Position numbers and translations under genes: made by a program. This document shows positions 53,047 to 64,000 of a stretch of DNA of 64,000 nucleotides, in pieces. This DNA comes from Neocallimastix lanati (nom. inval.). Lineage: Eukaryota > Neocallimastigomycota > Neocallimastigomycetes > Neocallimastigales > Neocallimastigaceae. Location: positions 53,501 through 117,500 of the forward strand of contig JACVTC010000198.1 in the NCBI GenBank assembly GCA_016946835.1, in the 5' to 3' direction. How positions within the stretch are numbered: position 1 is the stretch's first letter; each line of letters begins with the position of its first letter. The notes below the pieces were generated by a model. It was given only the letters and a program-made list of their open reading frames with translations. It searched no databases and was not told where the DNA came from.

Positions 53047-53090
<44 letters not shown>
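51161..53090 (+). mobile_element. Decayed non-LTR (LINE) retrotransposon 3' end
   Basis: A GC-richer block encodes broken pieces of a reverse-transcriptase C-terminal region. One is TMSTYTLSRDLSISPYIAGICAALQVKI (about 51810-51890, partly cited). Next come YWKSVSKFQGIK and WIILLRCGYKYNADIAIRMS (52203-52262). A zinc-knuckle-like CPKTCPCCDKDN then EHFIFKC follows (52278-52365), the typical end of LINE ORF2. A last open part, NELLFKGSSESPVPNIVGLA to DRYSKIPKYQT, ends at TAA near 52725. A 3' untranslated part and a poly(A) tract at 53054-53090 follow, as expected for a LINE insertion. Frames are broken by stops and by three internal poly(A) blocks (51541-51585, 51737-51771, 52013-52043). No 5' part or endonuclease is recognisable, consistent with 5' truncation or decay. 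Confidence 0.75.
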
Positions 53091-53093
<3 letters not shown>

Positions 53094-54146
53094 AATATTA
53101 TTATCCAATTTCCAATTTATTATTAATTAAAGAACAAAGTATTATTGATTTATTTATAATAATCAATTAATTAACTATTCAATAGTTAAAAAAAAAAAAT
53201 AAAATAAAATATTAATTATTTATATTTAATATTTCATTTATATCTAATTTTATTATATATAATAATAATAATAAATACAAAAAGAAAATAGTAAATAATA
53301 ATAATAATAATAAATACCAAAAAGACAAAAAGAAATAGTAAATAATAATATTATTATTATTAAATAAGAATGAAAGAGAAAAAAAAATAATAGTTATAAT
53401 AAATTCAAAAAGAAAGAGTAAAAAAAAAAAAGTTTTATATTTAATATATTATAAATACCTAATTTATTACATATTCATTATAATAATGATAATAAATACC
53501 GATAGAAAGAGAAAGAAGGGAAAAAATAATTATAGTAATAAATCCAGAAAGAAAAAGAAAATAATAGTAATAATAATAAATACAAAAAGAAATAATAAAT
53601 AATAATAATAATAAATACAGAACGAAAGAGGAAAAAAATAATAATACAGAAAGAAAGAGTAATAATAATAATAATAATAATAAATACAGAAAGAAAAAAT
53701 AAAAAAATAAAAAATAAAAAAATTAATTATAAATGTTGACCATACACAACAGTATTATTATTATTATTAATTAAACTTTTTGTTAAAAAAAAAAAATTCA
53801 CCGAAAGAGTATTCTTATTAAACTTTACTCTTTTTTTTTTTTTTTTTTTGTTAAATGTTGACTCTAAAAAGACATTTTTGAAAGCTTAAGATTAAGATAA
53901 ACAAAAACTAAATATTAAAAGGAATTAAAAAAATACATTAATAATAATTAAATAATGATGTAATTTTCTATTTCAATATATAAAATATAAATAAATAAAA
54001 AAATTATTTACTAAAATATTCTATATAATTATTATATTATAAATATTTTTAAACAAAAAAAAAAATATATATATATATATATATTTAAACTTATTTTTTA
54101 TTTATAAAATATTATTCACTAATTTTCTGTTAATTATTTCATTTTA

Positions 54147-54179
<33 letters not shown>

Positions 54180-55189
54180 AAATAATTAAATAATTAAATA
54201 AAATAAAATAATTAAAATAATTTTTTTTTTTTAAAAAAAATTTTTATAATCTAATGTACTATCATAATATTTAATTTTTTTTTTTTTTTATTTTTAATTA
54301 TTTTTTTTTTTTTTAATTTTTAATTAAATTTTTAAAGTATAATTCAACAATTTTATTAAAAAAATTTTAAATATTAAATTTGTTTTAAATATAAAATAAA
54401 ATATAAAATATAAAAAAGAATATTTTTTAGCATCTTTATTATTAAAAAATATTATATTTTTTATATATATAATAATATAAAGATTTTATTCAGTAGAATA
54501 TATTTATTAATTAGTTAGATCTTTTCTAAAGTTTTTCAAAATTTTTAAAATTATTTTATTATTTCTAAATGGTTGACATACTTTTTTTTTTTTTTTTTTA
54601 AATATTTCTTTGGTGCAAATATAAATCAATTTATAATTATTGGAAAATAATTTATATAATCGTATAGCTATAAATTATATATATTAACTATTTATTAATA
54701 TTAATATTGTAATTATTAAAATAATTTATATATATATAATAAATAACAAAAGTTAAGATATGTAAATTTCATAAATAATATATGAATATTATAAATCTTA
54801 AACTATTTAAAATTATTATTATTAAATATTATTTATTATTAATAATTTATTGTTATTATATTTTAAATTTATTATAAAGTAATATTAATAATGCTAATGT
54901 TTATAATTACTATTGTTAATCTTTATATGGTTAAAAAAACAACAATGTTATTACCTTTAAATTTACATAAATTATATTAATAGTGTCATTTTTATTTATT
55001 AATACAATATACAATCATACTTAAAATAAAAATATATTTCAATAAAGGAAAACTCTTTTACACAGTAAATAAAGATTAAATTTAAACTAAAAAGTAAAAA
55101 GTAAAAATGAATATGAACATGTTCAATATAATATGGAATTTTTATATAATCTACATTAATTATTAATATTTATTATTATCATTTTAGTG
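53091..55189. other. A/T intergenic region with purine-rich repeats
   Basis: Region 53270-53710 consists of irregular repeats of AATAATAATAAATACAGAAA and AAAGAAAGAG-type units, strongly purine-rich on this strand. The remainder is A/T microsatellite with poly(A) and poly(T) runs. I see no gene. Confidence 0.65.
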
Positions 55190-55430
55190 TTGATAAAGGG
55201 TTAGGGTAGAGGGTTAGATTACTTGGTCTGTGAGAGGATTAGTTGAATTGTTCCTCTCTCGATAATGTTTCAAGAGATCACTGAAAAGAAGCTCATCGTA
55301 TAAAGTGGGGTATAGGGAATGTCTTTCATATTTAGCCTTTCTAAGAGAGAGATCTGAGTCGATGCCGAAACGATATGGCAAAGAACCCAATGTGACTGAT
55401 AAGACTTTCTTCTCGCTAATTCCAGTCCAA
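55190..55430. other. GC-rich island with telomere-like start, origin unknown
   Basis: A 240-bp island of near-normal base composition sits in A/T desert. It begins GGGTTAGGGTAGAGGGTTAG (55198-55217), a degenerate TTAGGG string. The minus strand is open for 70 codons (55426-55214: TGISEKKVLSVTLGSLPYRF, then GIDSDLSLRKAKYERHSLYP and further). The plus strand is open for 43 codons (55305-55433) before running into poly(A). Neither matches a family I know. It may be a fragment of a mobile element or an end-joined or foreign fragment. Confidence 0.5.
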
Positions 55431-57380
55431 AAAAAAAAAAAATATATATATATATATGAATATATGATAATTTTTTTTCAATATATTTTTTAATTTATTA
55501 TGGAATAATAATTTTATTTTATTATTGAAAACAATAACTATATATTATAATATATATTAAATATATACAATTAATGTAAAATGATATAATTAGTATAAAA
55601 GTTAATATATTTTAAATATTTTATCATCTCTAAGTTTTTATTTTAATTTTTTTTAAAGATTACACAAAGTATTAATAAATTATTACTTTCTTCTCTATTT
55701 TAATATTAACTTTAATTTGGTTAAGTAGGACATAAAAATTTTAGTAACTTTAAATCAGAATTTTTGCTGGTATCACATATATTACATTATATTTTAATAT
55801 AATTAATATTAATTTTAAATTATCAAATAAAGTTTTAAAATTTTTTATATTAACAATAATTAATTAAAAATAAAAATAATATAGAATAAATAATTTTAAT
55901 AATAAATAATAATAATTATAATCATAAATTTTAATAATAAATAATTTAATAAATAATAAATAATAATAAATAATAAATAATAAATAATAATAAATAAATA
56001 AATAAATAATAAATAATAAATTATAAATAATAAATAATTATTTAATAATAATAAGAGTATTTATTAATAAATAATAAATAATAAATAATAAATAATAAAT
56101 AATAAATAAATAAATAAATAATAAATAATAAATAATTGAATAATAAATAATAAATAATAAATAATAAATAATTGAATAATAAATAATAATATATAATAAA
56201 TAAATAATTAAATAAATAATAAATAATAAATAATAAATAATAAATAATAAATAATAAATAATTAATAATTATTTAATAATAATAAGAGTATTTATTAATA
56301 AATAATAAATAAATAAATAATAAATAAATAAATAAATAAATAATAAATAATAAATAATAAATCATAAATCATAAATCATAAATCATAAATAATAAATAAT
56401 AAATAATAAATAATAAATAATAATAGATAATAATAATATAATAAAATATTTAAACATTTTTATAATAATTTTTTTTTGTAAAAATAAAATAAAATAACCT
56501 TTGCAGGATTTTTTTTTCAAAGTCAGCCAGTTATTTTTGGTATTACAGATTTATAGAGTTTTATTGGACTTTAATTTATATGCATACCAATTATAAATAT
56601 ATATATTTTATATTATAAAGGTAGATATTTTTATTTGAAGTTTTTTTTTATTAAAGTTAAAATAATAGAAGTAGTGAAGAGATACATTAATATTATTATT
56701 ATTATTTTTTATCTATTACTGCAAATGAATTTAACAATTTTGAATAATATTATTTAAATTTTTTGTTTTGATTAGAATATATATAATATATACAATAATA
56801 ATAATAATTTTATTAGATTTATGGTTTAATTTTTTTAAATAAAAGTTTAAAATTTAAATTAATATTTAATTATGATAAATGATAAAATAATATTTAATAA
56901 TTTAAGTCATTATTAAATATTTAGTGTAATAAATAATATGATGGCCTTTCTACTATTATTCTTTATTGTAATTTTGGAGTTGTAGTATAGATTAACATTA
57001 AATTAGTAAAAAAAGAAAAATAAATATTACTATGAGTAAAAAAGCAAAAAAAAAATTGTATAAATCATTATTACTATTTTAATATTAAATAAAAAAAAAA
57101 TTATTAAAAAAAGATTAGGTTAATAAGTAAAAATAAATAAATTATTTTAATTAATTAAATATATTATAATATAATGTAATATATATTATGTTTTTATTAA
57201 TTTTTTATTAATCCATATGAAAATTGATTTAAATTTTCAAATAATAAAATAATAAATATAGTATAATTAATAATAAATAAAAATAAAAATAAAAATATGA
57301 AAATAATAATTAATAAGAAATAATAAAATAATTAATAATTAATAAATAATAATAAAAAATAATAATAATTGATTATTTAA

Positions 57381-57429
<49 letters not shown>

Positions 57430-57747
57430 AAAGTTAAATTTTATTTTAATAAAAATAAATTATAATAATAATATTATTAATTTATTATTAATTAAATATA
57501 TTAATATATTAATATAATTTTATAAAATCATTCAATAAAACAGTATAATAATAATAATAAATAATAAATAATAAATAATAAATAATAAATAATAAATAAA
57601 TAATATTAATAATTATGATATAAAAAAATTAAAAAAAAAAAATAATAATTATTAAAATTTGAAATTTAAAATTATATTAAAAAGTAAAAATTAAACAAAC
57701 ACGTATTATTATATAATATTGTAATATTTAAAATATGAGATAAATTC

Positions 57748-57785
<38 letters not shown>

Positions 57786-58723
57786 CTTTTTTTATATATT
57801 ATTAAAATAAAGTAAAATTTTGTATAATAAATGAAATAAGAGAAGCTCTTATTTCAAAATAATAATAAAAGTAAGGTATAAATAAAGAGGTAATAGTGAT
57901 TAGTGATAATAATAAAGGATAAAAAAGGGTAATTTTTTTTTTGTAGATAATTTTTATTAATAGAAATTGAAATGAAATATATGTATCCTTTGACTTTAAC
58001 ATATAACTGTTATTAATAATCATAAATTAAAATTTATCACTAATAATTCTTTATGAAATAAAAACAAAAAAGTAAATTATATATCCCTTTACTTTGTATA
58101 TAATAAATAAAATAATTAATAATATTAATAATAATAAAAATAAAAGTAATATCTCTATTGTAAAGAGTAGAAGGCTAATAGTACATTTTATTTTTTTATT
58201 TTATTTTATTTTATTTTATTTTATTTTTTTTTGAAAAAGGATAAATCTTAATATAATCATACTACTTTTATTATTAGACCATATTTGGAAAAATCAAGAA
58301 AAAAAAGTAATAAACGAAAACAAAATAATAAAAGAATAATAATAACATTTAAAATAAATGATAATCTTATTATATATTATTAAAGTAATTGGAATACTAA
58401 ATTGCTAATTATTGTGTTAATAAATATAAAGTAAAAAGTAAAATAAATATATTATCATTTATCTCATGAAGTGAAATTTATGAAGTTTTTTTTTTTTTTT
58501 AAAAAAATAAGATAAAACCATAAATAAAGCCATAAAGCAATCATTGATATACAAAGAATAATTTTTTAAAAGAAATATAATTTGGTAAAATCTTTTCAAC
58601 TTCAATTGTATAAACACAAAACACACAAATATTTCTTTAGAAAAATATTTAATTGTATATTAATTTCTTGAATATCAAACAAACAAATAAAATAGTAAAC
58701 ATAAAATATCATAATTTAAATAT
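55431..58723. other. A/T desert with AATAATA arrays
   Basis: The block 55900-56430 is mainly AATAATA and AATA repeats. It contains a longer duplicated unit: TAATTATTTAATAATAATAA followed by GAGTATTTATTAATAAA appears at about 56034 and 56270. Region 57378-57421 is a 43-base poly(T). Around 56500-56600 there is a slightly richer patch (GCAGGATTTTTTTTTCAAAG, GTCAGCCAG) that I cannot assign. No gene is visible. Confidence 0.65.
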
Positions 58724-58985
58724 AAAATTTAGTTATATTTAAATTTATTCTTAATATTATTCTTATTAGGAATTTGTACAGTTAATAATATTCAATAAGC
58801 TAAAAAAAAAAAAAAAAAAGTATCAAAAGTATATAATAATTATATTTTTGAACTTTTTAAATTTAGTTATATTTAAAATTATTCTTAATATTATTCTTAT
58901 TAGGAATTTGTACAGTTAATAATATTCAATAAGCTAAAAAAAAAAAGTATCAAAAGTATATAATAATTATATTTTTGAACTTTTT
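58724..58985. repeat. 135-bp tandem duplication
   Basis: Two nearly identical copies begin at 58724 and 58859. Each contains TTATTCTTATTAGGAATTTG, CAGTTAATAATATTCAATAA and GTATCAAAAGTATATAATAA. They differ mainly in the length of an internal poly(A) run, so the duplication is recent. About 140 bp downstream an inverted repeat (TTTTCATTCAATTTAT, about 59130, and its complement near 59169) could form a hairpin. No gene is visible between here and 59958. Confidence 0.9.
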
Positions 58986-59957
58986 GAATTATATATATTT
59001 AAATTTTTTTGTAAAGTAATCGTTCAGCAAGTTATCATTGACTGATAAAAAATATTGGGTAAAAAAAAAGGAAATAATTTATAATTTCTTTTGATTTTTC
59101 AGTTTTATATATATATTATATACTTGTTTTTCATTCAATTTATTGTATTATCTATTTTTGAAATAATATAAATTGAATGAAAAGCAATTAAAAATTTAAA
59201 TAATTTTATTTATATTTTTATAAAGAACGTTTACATTTATAATATTAAATTAATATACCTTTAATTCAACATTGTTAAAAGTATACCATTATATATATAT
59301 TAGTATATGTTATTTTGTAATATAACATTATTTTAATCGACGTTATATACGTAGTGTAATTCAACTTCTATTTATATTTTTTATTTTTTTTTAGTAACAA
59401 TATTATATTTCAAAAATAATCGTTTTATATATAAGTAACAAAATATTATTTCTATAAAATATATAGAAGTTTTATAAAGATAAAAATTATTTCATTATAC
59501 TTTTTATATAAATAAAATAAAACTAAAAAAAAAAAAAAAAAAAAAAAAAGGAAATAATAAAAAGAAAGTAATATATATATATATAAAATAAAAAGGTCAA
59601 TTCACTATAATTCACTATACGAAAATTATTAAATTATTAATAGTGCTTTAAATAAAATATATTTTATTTTATTACAGTCTATATTCATTAGTAAGGTAGG
59701 ATATAAAGATAATCAATTAATTAATTAATTATTTTTATTATTATTATTATTATTATTTTTTTTTTTTTTTTTTTTTTTTTCGTAAAGTAACATATTTAAA
59801 TATATATTTTTTAATTTATTCAATTTTTAATTTTGCAAATAAAATATAATTTTTATTTTTATTTTATTTTTTTTTTTTCGTTTGCTAAAAAAAAGAAGAG
59901 AAAGGGAAGAGATTTAAAAGTTTTATAAAATTTAAAATTTAAAAAAAAAAAAAAAAA

Positions 59958-60790
59958 ATGAACACCATAGTAGAAAACAATAATATAATAAGAAAAGAAA
60001 AAGAAAATAACATGAAAGCATTAACAAATGATGACTTAAATAATAAGAATAGCTATCATGAGATCATAAAAGTTCTCTATCTATCTGAATTCCAATATGT
60101 GAATAATCTTAAAATTTTAATTGAAAAAGTAAAATATCCTATTCAATATAGTATAAAAAGTAAAAAACCAATTCTTTTACAAAAAGATTTAAATTTAATT
60201 TTAAAAGGTATTCCAGAAATTTTTCAATTAAGTTGGAGCCTTTGTAAAGCTTTTAAAAAAGCACTTAATACTATTGAACCAAATGATTTCACATCAGAAA
60301 CTATTGCAAATATCTTTTTAGAACATGCTCAAAAATTTGAAGTCTACATTAAATATATTAGTTATTTTTCAATTTCTTCTACTGCTATTAAGCGTCTTCG
60401 TTCAGAACGTACCATATTTCGCAGTTTTCTTAATTCATTAAGAAAGAAGAAAGCTTTAGGTAAATTTGAGGATATACAAAATATTTTAGAATTACCGATT
60501 GAACGAATTGAAAAATATATCAATATTTTACATATTGTTCAAAAAATAACAAAGGAACAACATCAATATAATGAAATTATTGATGAAGCTTTACTTTTTA
60601 TGGAAGATTTAAAGGATGATTTAAGAAAAGCTAGTGATCGTGAAAAAGAACTTCAAAATTTATATACATTTAAAAATTCTATTGAAAATTGGTAAGAAAT
60701 TATTAATTTTATTTATAATTATATATAATTATGAAATGACATTAAATTTGATGAAAAAAAAAAAAAAATTTTTTTAAATTATAATAGTAT

Positions 60791-60859
<69 letters not shown>

Positions 60860-62385
60860 CATTTAAAATACTAGATTTAATTTATATATTATTACAATTT
60901 ATTTTAATTTTCTCTAAATATTAATTACTCTATGTATTTACATAATATTCTTTATTTATTTTTTTTTATCTTTATATTTATATATTATTATTATTATTAA
61001 TTATGATATTATCTATTTATAATATATAAAAAAAAAGTCCATCTTCATTAGTTCTTTCTTCAAGAAAATTAATTAAAACATTCGATAATTTAATTGATAT
61101 GGATACCTATTCTAGTATAAGAATTGGAATATTTTCAGATTTAATTGTATTTGCAAAATATAATAGGAAAACTAATAGATATACGTTTAAGAGAATGATA
61201 GATTATCGTATTTTAGATGTAGATGAAGATTCAAGTTCCGATTTCGAAATGGATTTATTCCATGATAATAATACAGTTCCTTCTACTGTTGTCAGTAGTA
61301 GAAGCAATTCTGAAAATATTATTACTTTTTATTTCCAAAGTTTATATCGTTATTCCAATAAAAATGATTATTCTATTGTTATCACTAATGATTATGAAGA
61401 TTACAGTTCCATCATTGAAAATACAACTGATATTAGTTTTATAAAACAATTGAATAGTACACCAAGTATTACTTCATCAAATTATGATCGTAGTACTCGC
61501 ATTGGTACTAGTCATAGTCATAAGAGTAGATCAGCTTCAACTTCAAAAAGTAGTCATAAAAAGATGAATTTTTCGCATATGTTTAATATGCCAAATCAAA
61601 AATCTTATATGCAATTAAGATGTAGTTCTCCCTCCGTAAAACAAGAAATTTTATCACTTATTCATAGTCAAAAGACGGAACTTTCACCACCACCATTTGA
61701 ATTCCTTTGGCCTAATCCGGAAGAAGAAAATTATATGTATGAAGGTATACGTGGTTTAAATGATTTGAAACCGGCAGATGAAAATAGTGTCATTTTAAAT
61801 TCTATTATTGCTTCTTCTATCTATACTGCTATTCCAAGACGTTTCCAAATTAAACGTAGTATGACTCTTCTCTATTCTTTAAGAATGCATGGTTCAAGTT
61901 TAAGAACATTTTATTCAAGAAGTGTTGTTGGATCGTCGTTCCAACAACCTCAAGTATTAGTTATTCGTGATGATTTAGATAATGTTTTTGGTGCATTTGT
62001 TACTGAAGCCTTCCATCCATCCAATCATTTCTATGGAGATGGTGAATGTTTCTTGTGGAAGGTAGATGTCAATCAAAGTTCAACGTACGGTTCGAATATT
62101 ATAAAAATCTTTAAATGGACTGAAAAGAATTACTTCTGTATCTATAGTAATAATGAACATATTTCATTAGGTGCAGGGGATGGTCATGCCGGTCTTTATT
62201 TAGATGCTAATTTAAATGAAGGTAACAGTTCACCTTGTGATACCTTTAATAATGAAATTCTTTCATCCGAAAAAGATTTTAAAATTATTGATGTAGAACT
62301 TTGGGCCTACACAGATATGATAGAACGTGAAAATATCAGAAGAAAAACAATTAATAGAAAGAGTTGTTTCTACAACTTTAGATAG
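59958..62385 (+). CDS. RhoGEF (DH-PH) protein fused to a C-terminal TLDc domain
   Basis: Two exons, 59958-60691 and 61038-62385 (phase 2), give 693 residues. Residues about 30-215 are a DH domain: HEIIKVLYLSEFQYVNNLKI, then LEHAQKFEVYIKYISYF, then the hallmark ILELPIERIEKYINIL matching the L-x-x-P-x-Q-R-x-x-x-Y-x-x-L helix. A PH-like region follows (about 245-460), with RKLIKTFDNLI, SIRIGIFSDLIVFAKYN and a closing helix, interrupted by a Ser-rich insert. Residues about 494-690 are a TLDc domain: SVILNSIIASSIYTAIPRRF, LLYSLRMHGSSLRTFY, VLVIRDDLDNVFGAFV, YGDGECFLW, GDGHAGLYLDANLNEG, IIDVELWAY. DH-PH modules activate Rho-family GTPases. TLDc domains (OXR1, NCOA7, TBC1D24) act in oxidative stress resistance and bind V-ATPase in known cases. 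The fusion suggests linkage of Rho signalling to a TLDc target such as V-ATPase (inference). Stop codon TAG. Confidence 0.85.
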
Positions 62386-62420
62386 ACGAAAAAAAAAAAA
62401 AAAAAAAAATAAAAGTAATT

Positions 62421-62473
<53 letters not shown>

Positions 62474-63293
62474 AAAATAAAAAATAATAATTACTTTATA
62501 TTTTTTATTTTTTTATTTTTTATTTTTTTTATCATTATTATTACTTTCTTATTATTATTATTTTTCCCCTTTAAATAAGTTATTTTTTTTTTTTTTTTTT
62601 GTTTTTGTTTAAAAAAAAAAAAAATTCATAAACTGATATAATTATAAAAGTAATAATAATAATAATAAGGATTTCATTAAAGATATAATAAAAAAAAAAA
62701 AAATTTTTTTTTTATATAATTAAAAATGCACTCAAAAAAAAAAAAAAAAAAACTATATAAAAAACAAAAACAAAGCAAAGCAAACTCTCTAAAAAACAAA
62801 CAAACAAAAAAAAAATACATTAAAAATATTAAAAACAAAACGAACTTAACTAAAATAAAATAAAATAAAATAAAAACAAAAAAAAAAACAAAAAAAAACG
62901 TAAATAAAAAGAAAGTTAAAAAAAAAAAAAAATTAAAATAAAATAATAGTGAATAATCAATTCTATTTAAAAAAAATATTTGTATAAAATTTTTTATATT
63001 TAATTTCAATTTCAATTTTATATTTTTTATTTTATATATATATATATATTTTTTTTTTAATTTTTATTTTTGTTATTCAATTTTATTCTATTCTATATAT
63101 ATTTATATAGTTTTATTTTTTATATATAAAAAAATAATAAAATATTTATTAGGTATTACAATAATAATAAGAATTAAACCAACAAGCTTACAGAAAAAAA
63201 AAAAAAAAAGATAATTATTATTATTATTATTTTTTTTTTTTATCTTTTATGATATTGTATTTATTTATTATTTGTAAAAGAAAAATAATACAA
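62386..63293. other. A/T intergenic region
   Basis: Poly(A), an AAAT array (about 62425-62475), poly(T) and AAAC/AAAT-type runs fill the stretch. The minus-strand open frame at 62677-63015 is made of Phe and Leu from homopolymers and is not a gene. Confidence 0.7.
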
Positions 63294-63871
63294 AAATAAA
63301 ATAAAATAAAATAAAATAAAATAAAATAAAATAAAATAAAATAAAATAAAATAAAATAAAATAAAATAAAATAAAATAAAATAAAATAAAATAAAATAAA
63401 ATAAAATAAAATAAAATAAAATAAAATAAAATAAAATAAAATAAAATAAAATAAAATAAAATAAAATAAAATAAAATAAAATAAAATAAAATAAAATAAA
63501 ATAAAATAAAATAAAATAAAATAAAATAAAATAAAATAAAATAAAATAAAATAAAATAAAATAAAATAAAATAAAATAAAATAAAATAAAATAAAATAAA
63601 ATAAAATAAAATAAAATAAAATAAAATAAAATAAAATAAAATAAAATAAAATAAAATAAAATAAAATAAAATAAAATAAAATAAAATAAAATAAAATAAA
63701 ATAAAATAAAATAAAATAAAATAAAATAAAATAAAATAAAATAAAATAAAATAAAATAAAATAAAATAAAATAAAATAAAATAAAATAAAATAAAATAAA
63801 ATAAAATAAAATAAAATAAAATAAAATAAAATAAAATAAAATAAAATAAAATAAAATAAAATAAAATAAAT
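63294..63871. repeat. Near-perfect AAAAT pentanucleotide array, about 115 copies
   Basis: An uninterrupted AAAAT array of about 575 bp lacks the interspersed 34-bp unit seen in the arrays at 1.5, 4.3 and 5.7 kb. Its homogeneity implies recent expansion or an assembly-limited length. The minus-strand FILFY frame through it is an artefact. Confidence 0.97.
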
Positions 63872-64000
63872 AATTAAAAAAAACCATGAATAGTTAATAA
63901 AATATATAAATACATAAAATGTTAAAACTTTTTTTTTTTCTTATCTTATTTTATTATAATACTTCTAATAATACTTCTAATATAAAATATTTCCACTATA

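Noticed and set aside
63261-63887. Minus-strand open frame of 208 codons
   Set aside because: It is a pure AAAAT/TTTTA array translation.

Overview
The window is 64 kb of extremely AT-rich eukaryotic DNA. Intergenic DNA is almost pure A/T with long poly(A)/poly(T) runs and simple-sequence arrays. Genes are islands of higher GC with short A/T-only introns that follow GT...AG (donors mostly GTAAAT or GTAAGT). Stop codons are five TAA and one TAG. Base composition, intron style, fungal-type metacaspase and PMP3 genes, a retained soluble-adenylyl-cyclase-like gene and low-complexity Asn/Gln tracts fit an anaerobic gut fungus (Neocallimastigomycota) best. This is inference; another very AT-rich early-diverging fungus or protist is not excluded.

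Layout. 1-8.2 kb: no intact gene. A decayed FLYWCH/MULE-type transposase remnant (minus strand) sits between oppositely oriented TTTTA/TAAAA pentanucleotide arrays that share a 34-bp interspersed unit. 8.27-16.06 kb: an 11-exon soluble adenylyl cyclase (ADCY10)-like gene whose cyclase and P-loop active-site residues look substituted. 16.1-22.2 kb: a small duplication, a MITE-like element, a satellite of about 13 units of roughly 370 bp carrying CCCTAA and CACGTG motifs, then a broken partial copy of the cyclase gene. 23.8-26.5 kb (minus): a BET-like protein with one bromodomain, a GATA zinc finger and a NET domain. 26.5-34 kb: gene-poor, with a duplicated segment and a decayed NAD-dependent epimerase pseudogene of possible bacterial ancestry. 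34.0-34.5 kb: a 56-residue, three-exon PMP3-family gene. 38.1-40.3 kb: a type I metacaspase with Gly/Pro-rich prodomain. 44.6-49.8 kb: a ten-exon Gln-rich protein with a KIX-like segment, probably Mediator MED15. 51.2-53.1 kb: a decayed non-LTR retrotransposon 3' end with poly(A) tail. 53.1-59.9 kb: gene desert with one unexplained GC-rich island. 59.96-62.4 kb: a DH-PH-TLDc fusion (RhoGEF plus TLDc). 63.3-63.9 kb: a near-perfect AAAAT array.

The genes do not form one pathway. They are ordinary eukaryotic regulatory and stress functions (signalling, chromatin reading, Mediator, Rho signalling, membrane proteolipid, caspase-like protease) spaced by repeats. The most distinctive items are the full-length apparent pseudo-cyclase, the bromodomain-GATA-NET fusion, the DH-PH-TLDc fusion, and the satellite array next to a truncated cyclase copy. 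All exon structures were built by eye from splice signals, reading phase and family similarity recalled from memory; no search was run.
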